Shown: positions 1 through 11,400 of the stretch, piece after piece | How positions within the stretch are numbered: position 1 is the stretch's first letter | Layout: each line of letters opens with the position of its first letter | NCBI GenBank assembly: GCA_033961575.1 | Contig: CM066735.1 | Location: forward strand, 31,639,501-31,703,500 | Length of the DNA: 64,000 bases | Source: Aselliscus stoliczkanus | Taxonomy: Eukaryota > Chordata > Mammalia > Chiroptera > Hipposideridae | Direction of reading: 5' to 3' | The notes under the pieces: model-generated | Told to the model about the DNA's origin: nothing | Database searches by the model: none | The model's input: the letters and a program-made list of their open reading frames with translations, nothing else | Position numbers and translations under genes: made by a program

Positions 1-142
1 TCGCTGTCACCGCTGCTGCAATGCTGATGGAAACAATTAGAAAACAAGAAAATCGCGTTGCCCCTCTTCTCAACTTTTAACCTCCTTCTAGCCTACTTCC
101 TTAATGGTAGAGCCTAATTGAAAGGTCTTCAAGGACGACGTC

Positions 143-472
143 TTAGTGTTTTCTGACTGCTACATCAAAAATAGCATAAATTGGGTGCTTTGTAAACAAA
201 ATAAACTTATTTCTCAATTCTGGGAGCTAGGAATTCCAAGATCAAGTTATGGAAAAATGTGGGGTCTGATAAAGGCATGCTTTTTGTCTTATACATAAGC
301 ATCTTCCTGCTGTATACTTACATGGTGGAAGGGGTAAAGAAGCTCTGTGGGGTTGTTTTTATTAAGGCACTTATCTCATTTCCCTCCCAAAGTCCCCATC
401 TCCAAATGCCATCACACGGGGGGTTAGGATTTCAAAAATATTGGAAGAGGGGCATAGACACTGTCTATAGCA
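143..472 (-). repeat. MaLR-type LTR (MLT1/MST-like), antisense
   Basis: Read on the minus strand this follows the known layout of a mammalian apparent LTR retrotransposon LTR. It starts near 472 with a TGYTATRGAC-like end, then gives a 'CCCCATCTCCAAATGCCATC' motif (plus strand 395-414), a CCACCATGTAAG segment, a 'GATCTTGGAATTCC' segment and a final 'GCAGTCAGAAAACACTAAGAC' type end near 143. It is old and diverged. The subfamily is uncertain because no consensus could be aligned. It joins directly to internal MaLR sequence to the right, so this is the 3' LTR of a minus-strand element. Confidence 0.82.
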
Positions 473-1440
473 TTCTTCTCCTAAACCCTCAAAATGTATG
501 TTCTTCTCAAATGTAAAAACCCAGTCATTCCGTCCCAATAACTTTTAAATTCTTGTTCCAGAATCAACGCCAAAGTCTTAAGTCCAAACTCTCATCTGAG
601 TATTACCTCAATCAGATACAGGTGAGACTCAAAATATTTTTTTTTTATCCTGAGGCAAAATTCCTCTTTACCTGTGAACCTGTCAAACCATTTGCATTAT
701 ATGCTTCTAAAACAAAATGGTGGCACTAGGATAGGATACACATTCCCATTCTAATAGGGAAAGGAGTGACAGGTCCCAGGAAAGTCCAAAACCTAACAGG
801 GCAATTAACATTAAACCTTAAGGCTCAAGAATAACTCTCTCTGGCTCAACGCTCTGCCATCCAGGTTTAATGGGGTGGCAGCATCACCCCCATAGCTCAG
901 CAGGAGATCCCCACTGTGGCTCTGTTCCTGGGGCCTTTGCTTATGGCTCTGCCATTCTGACTATTTCTTGTAATCTAAGTATTGGCAGCCATATCCTCAT
1001 GACTTGTGCCCTCTGCACACCAGTGGAGATGGCACCATGCATATGCCACCAAAGTTCTCTCTATGCTCTCTCCAGGGAGGCAGCCACCATGGTCCATGTT
1101 ACTGTGGGGCCCACTGGAGTCAAAACCTAGGGGAGCCAAGAAGCATGGCATCAGAGTGCAGGGAGTGGACCTTCCAGTGTGAGGCAGCAGTGGGTAGCAC
1201 AGGTGCCAATGACCCCTCCTTTGAAACTGCTATGTCCCTGTCCCTCCATCATTGCTACCCACCACCCACCCAATCCACCCCCAGTAACACAGGTTATTTG
1301 GGCCTGTGTAGGAAAATGATCTCTGAATTCTCTTCAGGGTCTTTCTTCCGCTGTCTTGGAGTGATATTAGTAACCTTGAACAAAACCTGTGATTACTGCA
1401 GGCACTGCCACCTCTGCCTCTTATACCACTAATTTAAGTC
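473..1440 (-). mobile_element. ERVL-MaLR internal sequence, antisense
   Basis: This segment continues the antisense LTR at 143-472. It contains phrases typical of MaLR internal DNA: the 'TTGTTCCAGAATCAACGCCAAAG' region, a '(G)TCCAAAACCTAACAGGGC' region near 787-803, and a C-rich stretch to about 1300. MaLR internal regions carry no functional coding capacity, and the open frames seen here (up to about 140 codons) are not conserved proteins. The right edge is estimated from where the GC-richer repeat gives way to AT-rich DNA. The matching 5' LTR is not visible to the right, so the copy is truncated. Confidence 0.65.
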
Positions 1441-1999
1441 ACTCCTTTCCCATGTTAAATTAACTAAGGGTCAACTTTGGAAACAGTTATAATTCAATCA
1501 TATTATTTGTGTTGATATGTTTTTGAATATAATTAAATGATCACCTAGTACCTTCTGATAAAATAAAATTGAAACCAATGCCTAAATCTATATCTTATTT
1601 TATGTTGTCTTGGAACTCAGATTTCCTTAGCCTGGTTTCCGTAGGAAAAAAGTAAACTTTCTTTATTGAAATTTTTCTTTATAAAAAAATTCACTCTAAA
1701 TTTTTTTTGGAGTTGCAATTTTGGTGATATATTACAGTTTTCAGTGGAAGCAGTTCTTAATGGGATATTAAAATTAAATTGTTTTCATCTAAAATTTTCC
1801 TTGATATCATTAAAACTTAATTGGAAAAAAAATTTAAGTAGCATAAGACACAACTTTATGCTAGAAGATATTATTAATAACATTTTTCTCATTAAGAAGC
1901 CAGAAAAGTCATAATTATGTAATATTAAAACCAATTTAAAGATGTTCCCTTTAGTTATACTGTCAAAGTACAAAAAGAGTAATTAATTGTACTCAAAGC
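1441..1999. other. AT-rich intergenic DNA, nothing recognised
   Basis: Poly-T and poly-A rich sequence with no repeat, gene or RNA signal that I can recognise. Short open frames on both strands are made of low-complexity Phe, Leu, Ile, Asn and Lys codons and look like chance. Confidence 0.6.
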
Positions 2000-2015
2000 A
2001 AAAAGGGTCAGTAGA

Positions 2016-2447
2016 GGGACAGCTGAGCAGTGCATTGGTTAAGAGTTGTCTTGGGATGCCAGCTCTGAGCATCAGGGCCCCGGTTCGGATCCCACATTAG
2101 GGGATGCTGTTCCCTGTACAGCTAAGATGGTGAACAACACCTCAACCTGGAGCTGGGCTGCCCTGAGTCGCCAGCAATGGCATAGGCTGTAGTGGGGCTG
2201 GCCAGCAGCTGGCGTGTGCTTTCCTGAGCTGCCATGAGCTGCTGTGAGCGGCCGTCCAATGGCCGGCAAGTGACTCCCTCAGCTGAGGAAGTGCAATGAT
2301 AATACCAACATGGGCCAGTGAAGCGACGTCCTCCACAACTAGACTGAAGAACAAAAGGACAGCAACTTGTCTGTTCCCCTTCCCCGATTCCCCAAAGCTA
2401 TTCCCCTCCCCCAATTCCTCAATAAAATCTTTAAAAATATTTTTTTT
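2016..2447 (+). mobile_element. tRNA-headed SINE, long form, full length
   Basis: The insertion is flanked by a perfect 16-bp TSD, AAAAAGGGTCAGTAGA, at 2000-2015 and 2448-2463. The head has a Pol III A-box-like GAGCAGTGCATTGG region and a B box GGTTCGGATCC (2083-2093). The body is shared with the copies at 14778, 30541, 47331 and 48046, including the ACAACTAGACTGAAGAACAA and CTTCCCCGATTCCCCAA segments. The 3' end reads AATAAAATCTTT followed by A-rich DNA, which is a polyadenylation signal next to a TCTTT Pol III terminator. It has no coding capacity and depends on L1 for movement. I do not recall a family name with certainty. Confidence 0.9.
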
Positions 2448-2463
2448 AAAAAGGGTCAGTAGA

Positions 2464-4475
2464 AAGATTTGTCACAAGGAGTTTTGTACCTTAAGGACTC
2501 AATTGAAATTTTAACAAAGATAAAGCATATGGAGTACAGAGTATGTGAAAACAAATATTAATGAAGAATTACAACTGGGACTGATAAAAAATATAAAATT
2601 CTATCTGGATTTAGCTTGAGAAAAATCATTTACGGATTTAAGGATTTTAAAATTTAAACTATTCACTTTGTAGGTGTATTAAGGTTATTTTGTAAGAACA
2701 TTATATTTTGTTTGAGCCATTAAGGAATCATTTGCCAAACAATTTTTTTCAATATGGTCCCCATGTAGGTTTTTCCTTTGATTCTGCAAGCTAGAAACCT
2801 TTTCTTTCTTTTATTATCAGTGAAAATATGTTTATCTTAGTTCACGTCATTTTTTTTTTAATGTTAAAGCTACTAAAGCAATGATTATATTTATTTTTAA
2901 GACCTGGTTTTATTTTTCATGGCTCCCACAGTCAGTTAAGCTTTGCCTGTCATACTTACTTATATTGGTAACATTATGGATATTTATTTTTTATGATGAC
3001 TTTAAAAAATTTAGCAGTTTAAAACCTCATCATTTGCTCTAGTTCATGTTTTAGAAGCCTACTTAAATATTTTAATTTTTTAAAAAATTAGATTTTAGAG
3101 AAAATGATTAAAATTACTTTCTTTTATGAGTAGATAAATGTACATCTGATAACAAGCAATAAATTAAACAAGATAAAAATTCAATAGATTTAATGGCTTG
3201 GGAACATGTAAAACTTTGGAACACCCATAATCTAAGTACTGGATGGACTCAGTCTGAAAACATCATTTAATATAAGGAGTCATTTATTTATTTATTTTTT
3301 ATTCCAATGTGAAAAACCAATTATTCTATATTTTGATACTTATGCTATTGTAGTGTCTTTTGTATAATCTCTATAGTAGATGATACTCAATTTGCATTTA
3401 ACAGTTTATAAGACTGATTCTCACTAAGCATGAGACATCTGCAGACCCTCTGCTGAGTCTGACTAACAGTATGGCAAACAATCAGATTACACGTATTATA
3501 CATCTGGTATCTTTTCTAATTTAAACTGCTTCAAAAAGTAAAATGCATTTATATTCCATAATGAAAGGGAAGTGTCTGAATATCAATGGGTACACATAAA
3601 AGATCACTATCTGATTGCCAGGCCTGGGTTGTCTGACATTAAATATTGTAGCAGCGAACTCATGACTTACTGATGTGCTCATCATCTAGCCAGTGGATGG
3701 CATCACTGTAATAATTAGCACCCTGTTTCTTCTACTTATCATAGTTAATGTGTCATGAATAAGTATAGTTTAGGATGTAAAAAAGGAGGAGATTTATTTA
3801 TATTCTATGGCTAAACAGAAGATAATAAACTAGGTCTAAAGGATAATGTTCAGCAGGTTGATGGTCCCAACAGGTTATATAGGAAGCTATTGTTTCTCTC
3901 TCAGGTGTTTCTTTGGAAGAGTAATAATGACCTGTTCATTTGGGAAGATGAGAATTTAACATGCTCCCAAAGTACAAAAATATCACATCATTTCTAAGAG
4001 TGGAATTGATTTTAGTCAGGCAGAGGAAAATCATTTTCAAAAGATTTACCACTTTATAACCAGCTTTCTATCTATAACTATTATTAATCACAGATAGTTA
4101 TAACTGAAAATATTCTACTTAAAAATACCTTGAATAGTTGTCACCTAATAAATGCTAAGTGCCTAAATACAATAGCACACATTATGAATATTACACTTTT
4201 ATTTTCTTTTTTGGTGTTTAACTCCAATTTACAATGCAGTAATAATGCCAAGTCTTCAAACATCATTTTCACCTGGATTACATTTAAGAGTTCTTAAAAA
4301 GAGAATATACCATATAAAGATTTAATAACCCTTCAGTAATTTTAATAAGCAAGGTTAATTTTGTTATCTAACATTTGTTAATTAATGTACTTGATATTGA
4401 AAAAAACTCAGTTTTCGCACAAGTCTAGTAGTAGTCCTACTAGTCAGGTAATTTTGGCGTCAGATATCCTCTACT
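2464..4475. other. AT-rich intergenic DNA
   Basis: About 2 kb of AT-rich, apparently single-copy sequence. No repeat family, exon or RNA gene is recognisable. A slightly GC-richer patch near 3600-3740 stands out from its surroundings, but nothing identifies it. Confidence 0.55.
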
Positions 4476-4486
4476 AAGAAAGTCTA

Positions 4487-4598
4487 GGGCCAGCTCAGTG
4501 GCGCAGTGGTTAAGCGCTGGCTTAGGAAGCCAGCGGCCCCGGTTTGGGTCCCACATATGAGGGCCAGTGACACTGCCCTCAAAAACAAAACAAAAAAA
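4487..4598 (+). mobile_element. tRNA-headed SINE, short form
   Basis: Flanked by an 11-bp TSD with one mismatch (AAGAAAGTCTA at 4476-4486, AAGGAAGTCTA at 4599-4609). The A box TGGCGCAGTGG (4499-4509) fits the Pol III consensus exactly, and the B box is GGTTTGGGTCC. A GCTGGCTT..AAGCCAGC inverted repeat sits at the anticodon-arm position. The unit ends in a GAGGGC..GCCCTC near-palindrome and then an A-rich tail. It lacks the ~330-bp body of the long form. Confidence 0.92.
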
Positions 4599-4609
4599 AA
4601 GGAAGTCTA

Positions 4610-5704
4610 TTAATCTGGGAATAAAATAGCTCTCCAGCAGTTTGACCATTTCTACTGGCAGTGGAATTATTTTTGATTGTCAGTCAGCCAAGTGATTGCA
4701 TGTGTCTAGGTCCTGAGGTTCTAGGGATGTGATACATCAGAAGCCAAAAAGCACACCCAGAAAATACCTCCTGTCTACCTATTTGCTTCTGACTGTCTAT
4801 AAATTAATGAAAATTACATTTGTCTTCTCTCAGGCACTAGTACTCAGGCACTAGGCTATCAAACAAGAATTGCTGGAGCAGAAAGTAGTTTTATTGACTG
4901 ATGCTAATTATATCCCTAATAACTTGAGGGTGTGTATGCCTATAGGACAATGTTATATAGAAATTATCTTTGTACTATAAATTAGAAATGTAAGCCAAAG
5001 CTGATCCTGGCAATCATTAAAAAATACACACAAATCATTAATACAAAATTGAGCAAAAACTGTAAATTAATATAAAACATTAAGTAGGAAAAAAATGCAG
5101 TTATTTTTATGGATTAGTGATAAGTGCCTGTATACAAATTGAAAGCAGTGAATATGGACTCTGTGACTACAGTTGCTAGTGTTGTTTTTTTTAAAAGGTA
5201 TTCAGTTATACTACTCAACACTCTGATTTCCCCGGAGACCTCTTTAACATCAACCCTAGGGCACACCTCAGACCTGGATCTTCAGGTCTCTGAATCCATC
5301 TGGGGAGACAGCTTGTGAGTGCACAAAAACAACCCTGCATCATTTCGTGTGAAACTTTAGGGTAGTTCATCTCTTTTGGAATTTAAAACATGAACACATT
5401 TGTCAAAGCTCTGTACATTGTAGAAACGCTTACAATATCTCCTGGTATTTATTCAAACCACAATCTGACCTCAGTCATCACCATAACCACACATACTTAA
5501 CCATGGAAATCATGTTTTTAGATACTCACTTTAATAATGAATGTTTATCCTACATCCAATGGTAAATCAATACAATTTTATGGGCAAACTTTAAAACATC
5601 TGTTTTTCTGTTTGACACAACCTTCGCCTTTAAAATCCAATATAGATGATAGTATCAAAAAAATCTTCAGTGATCCAGGCTAGAATCGTTAAAGTGGCCA
5701 GTAA
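4610..5704. other. Intergenic DNA, nothing recognised
   Basis: Mostly AT-rich. The patch at 5225-5330 is GC-richer and contains a 64-codon open frame ending at 5318, but it has no domain, splice or conservation signal that I can see, so it is left unannotated. Confidence 0.5.
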
Positions 5705-6240
5705 GTCAATCAAAATATATTTATTGAAGTGTGCTATATGCCAAATCATGTGTTGCAGATGCAAAGAACATAATAATGAATAAGATACATGAATCTCTGC
5801 CCTCAAGTGATGACCTGCTCTCTTCCTATTCGGAGAATTGAGGCAAAAAAACAAACAAACAAAAAACGATGCACAGAAAGTAGTAAATAAACCATTGTAG
5901 TACTAATGAAAGATAATTTAGGATGTGTGATAGAATTTGGCGATGGTAGGGAAGTTCAAGTGCTTCTAGAGCCAGTGTAGCAATGATGGTCTTTTGAGAA
6001 GAAGACATCTGAATTGAGAAGGACACAGTCCTGCAAAGAGTTGGGAGAACAGGGTTTTAAGCAGGAAAGAATGAGTACAAAGATCTTGAGATGGGGATGG
6101 CTATGTTCCGTCAAATGAACCTAAAGTAGATAAATAAGACTGGAGCAGAGGTAACCAAGACTAGAGTGGAAGAAAAATGATGACAGTCAGGGTTCTGTAT
6201 CCATAGGGTAAGTCCAGAGGAAGGAGTTGATGAAAACAGA
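5705..6240 (-). repeat. Ancient L2 LINE 3' region, antisense
   Basis: The plus strand shows the reverse complement of the L2 3' end: 'ATTTATTGAAGTGTGCTATATGCCAAATCATG' followed by 'TGAATAAGATACATGAATCTCTGCCCTCAAGTG'-like order, then the 'CAAAGATCTTGAGATGGGGATGG' and 'ACTGGAGCAGAGG' style phrases of the upstream 3' UTR. Very diverged. Boundaries are approximate. Confidence 0.65.
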
Positions 6241-6734
6241 TTTGGATGGACCAACTGGCCTCAACCATTTGTAAATGTCCCCCTTCTCCTTAAATCATTT
6301 GAGCTGATGGGATTTAGCTCCAAATGTTGATTCTACCTAAGTGTTTAAAAGCGAAATCCTTGGAGGAGTTTCCTGATGCAGCACACATAATGAAAGTGAT
6401 CAATAGTGGTACCATTATATTTGGGGCTCACCTCCCTTGGATTTATATTCTATTTTCTCCTTAATTCCTAAGAATGGACACTGAGCCTGACTTTTTAACT
6501 CCTTTCTGACATAAGTTTCAGACAGAATAGCTGATAACCTCAAGGTCACATGAACACACTGGTCAGAAAAACTAGACCTTTCAAAATAAAAATAACAAAC
6601 TACATAACAGATGACCTGAACCAAACTTACTAAAAGAATAAAAAAGAATACAAAGCATTAAGGAAAATATTAACAATATGAACTAATACAAGATAAGATA
6701 AAACAGGGCTAAGTGAAACTGGACTGGTCAATAA
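6241..6734. other. Intergenic DNA, nothing recognised
   Basis: Mixed-composition sequence between an old L2 and an L1 5' end. No repeat family, exon or RNA gene is recognised. Confidence 0.5.
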
Positions 6735-8430
6735 GATGGAGGGCTAGGAGGTGCCAGTGACTAGTCTCCCACAAAAAAAGAGTAAATGACAACAAACTGA
6801 TAAAAACAAACAAACAAACAAACAAACAGCCTGGAGCACAACAGAGAAGCAGCGGAAACCTTGTGAGCTCAAAAACTAGGAATGGCCTCATAGAAAAGCA
6901 AAGAAAGCGTTTTACCTCTGTCACCCCATCCACCAGTTCAGAGCAGCTTGGCACCAGGAGAGACCCTCAGAGGAATTTCACCCCAGGGGGAAAAGGAGAG
7001 CAGAAGAACCCTAGCAAGTCTTATCTTAGTGGAGATTTGTGGCCTTTGTGACCTGAAGACTCCCAGAGTTGTCACCAGTAATAATGACCACAGGCTGAGC
7101 AGCCGGGGTACACACTGCCATATCGCCTCCCCCTCCCACCCCCAAAGGACAGAAGCTGTCACTGTGGTGAGACCTGCCCCCCAGACTCCTAGGAACTGCT
7201 ATGTCCCCTCTTTAGAAATCAGGAAGCCACAGCACCTTGTCATCTGCAGTACTGAAGCTGTTACTCTAAGTCCCGCCCCTGGGTTCCAGGTTGCAGCTTT
7301 TTTTTTTTTTTTTTTGAGGGCAGTGTCACTGGCCCTCATCTGCGGGATCTGAACCAGGGCCTTTGGCTTCTGAAGCCAGTGCTTAACCACCGCGCCACTA
7401 GGCTGCCCGCCCCATTTACAGCTTTAATCCATCGTGGCCAGGTCCACATGGCTGCTGCTCTGTATCCTTCCTCAAGATCCCTGATTAGGGCTGTGACCCA
7501 TCGTTACCGGACCTATGCAACTGCTACTCTGCACCCTGCCCCATGGGTCCTGACTTGCAGACTTAACAGCCCATTGCTGGGGATGTGGTGGTGGTGCTGG
7601 GCAACTGCCCCCTGGGGGCTGAGTTAGAACACAGACCACCATCCCCAGGGCATGCTGTTTCTGCTCCCTGCTCCTAGGGCTAAGCCACTCCTGCACCCTG
7701 TCATGCCCTAGCCCAGAACACTTGCTGCATCCTTCTGTCAGCAGAGTCTCTTTGGAAAGCCCCAGAAACGCTAACCTCTGTCCTCATAGGAGACCTGCGC
7801 ATGCTCACATTTCTGACCCAAATGCCACTGCTGCAGCAAGTACATCTGTTCCCAAGGACCTAGGGATTGTGATAGTTTATATGCACCTATTCCCAGCATC
7901 CCAACTCTGCTACCACTCCACCAGCCCTGGCACCAGGAGGAAGTCACCTCACCCCGAAAAGCAATAAAACGAACAGGAGGACCCCAGCAGCGTTTGCCTC
8001 TGTGGACCCCAACAGCACTATCCACCACTGCCACACACAAGACCTCCACTGTCTCAGCCACAGAAGATCCCTCCTGCAGCCTTCACCATAATTAACCTCA
8101 GCTGACAGGGCTGCATGGCTATTATGCCTATGTGCCATCCCAAGAACCAGCACTGCACCCCAGTGGGCCAGTATCCTCGCAGCCACATCCCATTGAAAAC
8201 CTTCCCCAACAGAAACCAGTCAGATAAGCCTAGAAGATGTGACTGCTCCCTCCAATGTACAGACATCAGTGTAAATCCATTAAAAACATGAAAGCAAGGA
8301 AGTATGGCACCAAAAAAATGAACAAAATAATACGTCTCGAAATGGAGATCTGGGAATTACCAAAATAATGATTTTAAAAGAAGCTCAGCTAGATTCAAGA
8401 GAACACAGAAATATTCCTAACAAATTTGGT
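6735..8430 (+). mobile_element. L1 LINE 5' end (5' UTR into start of ORF1), interrupted by a SINE
   Basis: It begins with AAGATGGAGGGCTAGGAGGT, the start of an L1 5' UTR of the old L1M group, followed by about 1.4 kb of GC-richer 5' UTR. It ends with the ORF1 leader phrase near 8345-8420 (GAGATCTGGGAATTACC, ATGATTTTAAAAGAAGCTCA, GATTCAAGAGAACACAGA). The same order occurs in reverse at 25415-26945, which confirms the family. ORF2 and the 3' end are absent. A short SINE is inserted at 7301-7415. Open frames here are fragments only. Confidence 0.78.
7301..7415 (-). mobile_element. tRNA-headed SINE, short form, inside L1 5' UTR
   Basis: Minus-strand copy. A T-run (its poly-A tail) is followed by GAGGGCAGTGTCACTGGCC, the head read backwards, ending GGCTGCCCG. 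The TSD is TTGCAGCTTT (7291-7300) and TTACAGCTTT (7416-7425), one mismatch. The insertion splits an L1 5' end, so it is younger than that L1. Confidence 0.88.
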
Positions 8431-11400
8431 TTCTTGGGATGCCTCAAAAGATAATTTAAATATTTTGAAATTCAAAAGGATACCAGAAGTGAACTTATAA
8501 TTAAGAGAGAAAATGTTAACTTGAGATATTTTTTTGATCAGCTGTGACATTATTTATGACAGAACATGACTAAATATTTGTATAACTGTATGTATTGAAG
8601 CATTAAATCATTTATTACCCCTGTTGATTTATCTGACAGAAATGAGAGTTACTGATATTTAGTCATTAATAGTTTAATCCATTTACCCGTGGGAAACTGA
8701 GAACTCTGGAAACTAAGATACAGCAATTAAGAATGAATGGACTCAATAAAATAAATGGTTGAGTATAGGCTTTTATTTTTCAGGTAGGTACTTATGCGAT
8801 GCATAAAGCTTTCCAAACCACAAAATTATTCAAGCAATCATATGTCATGCTTCCTCTGACAGAACTATAATCAGCGTGATTTGATTTTTATTTAAATGTT
8901 ATTAAAATTTGATTAAAATCATCTAAGGCAATTTATTGCTCTGATAGTTCTAAGATCCTATTTGTTAAAATATACTTCTGAGAAAGTAATGTAATTTTCA
9001 ACCTGATAGTTCATTTCATTAATTACTGTATCTTCAAAACTGAAATTTTTTGTAAACATGCTGATGTGATCATGCTTAGAAGCTAAGACTGATTGGCTTT
9101 TGGATAATAATTCCTCTCATATTTGCCATACTTATTTATTACCACACTTATATTCAAAATAGTAAGACCCAATACTTTATTGCTAGTTTCCATAGAACAG
9201 AGTGAAACTCATCTATATTGGTGCTGTGTTGAGTATTTTTCTATTTTTTTCTCTCTGTATTTGTTAACCCTCATAAAATATTCAAGCATAATTCAAAATA
9301 ATTTTTGTTGTTGTTTGGTTTTTGTTTAATTCACAGTACTTTTATATCCTTTGGATAAACCTCATAAACTTACATACCACTCCTAAATAAATATTTCTAG
9401 TCACAAGTTGCTCACTGTTCAACTTATATTTTTTAGTTATTTTCTACTCAAGATTTAAAAAGTGCAGTTTGCTGAAATGTGGGCATTACATTTTTAAAGA
9501 ACAGCGTAGTTCAATATTATCTGGAAGCTGAAAGTTTCAGAGTCTGAAAATAGCTCTGAAAATCTGTTACTATAATTTCTGAGTATAATTTCTGAATATA
9601 ATTAATTTTTATTTCAATTCATTAGCTTTATCAAAACAATAATGTTCTACATTACATTTTATAATCCTTAGCTACATGATTTTAGGTTAAAATTGGAGAA
9701 GTGTAATTTTATAGCATCTTAGATTACGTATTAGCCAATAATAAAAATAAAATCACATTTACTATTATATTAAATTTTTATTTTTTTCTGTTGATTGATT
9801 TATTAATTTAGTTATCTTCAGTTGCTGTTTGAATACCATTATAATAGTGTTATTAGACAAAGTATAAATTAAAAATGTAAATTAGAATTATACATTAGAA
9901 TAGCCAGTTCTAAAATACATAATTATCACAGTACTTGCAAAAATCTCACTTTTACTGGAAAGTGAGGGTGATTAATCCATAAGCTTTTTGTTTTCATTTG
10001 TATGGTTTTGTTTATATCTGATATTATAATTATATATTTAGTAAATATTTAACCTTTTAAAATATATACTTAACATACAATTATTTTATTGGCAATTTAT
10101 AAAGTAAGTCATTTTCATGTTTGACCAATTATATAATGTCTTTTTCATAAATTTGTATATAAATGCAAACTAAAATGCACATAGGGTTTTGAATTTCTAC
10201 TGCATTTAGGATATAACTCTCCTAATTTTTAATAGTTTATATAAAAAGGATTATTCTATTTCATTCTCTAAGGAGTCTTGTATATATTTTATTATTCTAG
10301 GTTTCACAGACATGAGAGACTTGTAAATAATTATTACATGGTAAGACTTCTCTCAATTTTCAATATTTCAACTCACTCATCTTGGTTAAATATTTGGTGG
10401 AACCGCAGCCCATTAGGCCTAGCATTATAAACTCAGGTCTAGGATAGGAGAGAGATATGTTTTCACATTCATTTATTATTCTTTGCTACTTGTTTAAAAA
10501 TGACACCAGGCATGAATTTTCTTCCCATTTTTTAAAATCAAGTCAATCACCTGTGGCACAGATGTTGCTGTTTTTCATGGTGTACTTTCCTGATAAAACT
10601 GCATTCTGATGGGCTGGAGTACAGGAGATAGTAGCAGCTGTAGACAATAACCCCTGCAGCCTCCTATTTTTCTGACCCAAAATACATGCAATTTTCCATG
10701 AATAAATGCTTATGAATTATTCTGGTCAATTTCCCTGCCCTGGGGAATGGTTGTTTTTGACCATTTTGTTCAGTTTCATACTTGATTTTGGAGAGATATT
10801 GCTCAACCTTTTCAGAACTTCCTACATGCTTCCATAGGCACAGATTACCTTTGTTATTTGTGCTTAGAAATGAAATCTGATTGGAAACTGAACATGAGGA
10901 AAGCAATAGTGAGCTGCTAACTTCACTACTGGGTATTCTAACTGGATATTGAAATAGGGAGCTCTCTTTTCATTATCATTAGGTTTCTGGTCAAATTAGC
11001 CAAATGCCTCAAGGCACATTTAATTTCTTGCCTGAAGGATGAAATAGAAAAATATAATTTTGGTAACTCAGTATCCAAATTTAATCATTACTCCTGTCTT
11101 CATTTTGGTATTATTTCTCTTGGGTGTAACTTGTGGTGACTTTTAGTTTACAAATCAGAACTTAAAAAATTTCTACCAAAATTCAGAATGACATAGTTTT
11201 TTTGTTTTTTATTCTAAGTGTATACAGGTGTTGAAATCATTACAAGACACCAAAAGGACATTTAGAAAAAATATTAACAGTAGTTGTAAGGGAATCTTGT
11301 GTGTTTTCATTAAAAATCAATGTACTGAAATTTTCCCCAATGCTTGTGATGATTAATTGTTACCTTTATAATCAGAAAAAAAACTATTTAAAAAGTAGTA

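Noticed and set aside
938..1432. 142-codon plus-strand frame and its neighbours
   Set aside because: They lie within antisense MaLR internal DNA and have no conserved domain.
4499..4560. Functional tRNA gene
   Set aside because: A and B boxes are present, but the sequence does not close a cloverleaf. It has an A tail and TSD and recurs many times, so it is a SINE.
6803..6832. CRISPR-like or other spaced array
   Set aside because: It is a simple (CAAA)n run. No spaced direct repeats occur in the window.
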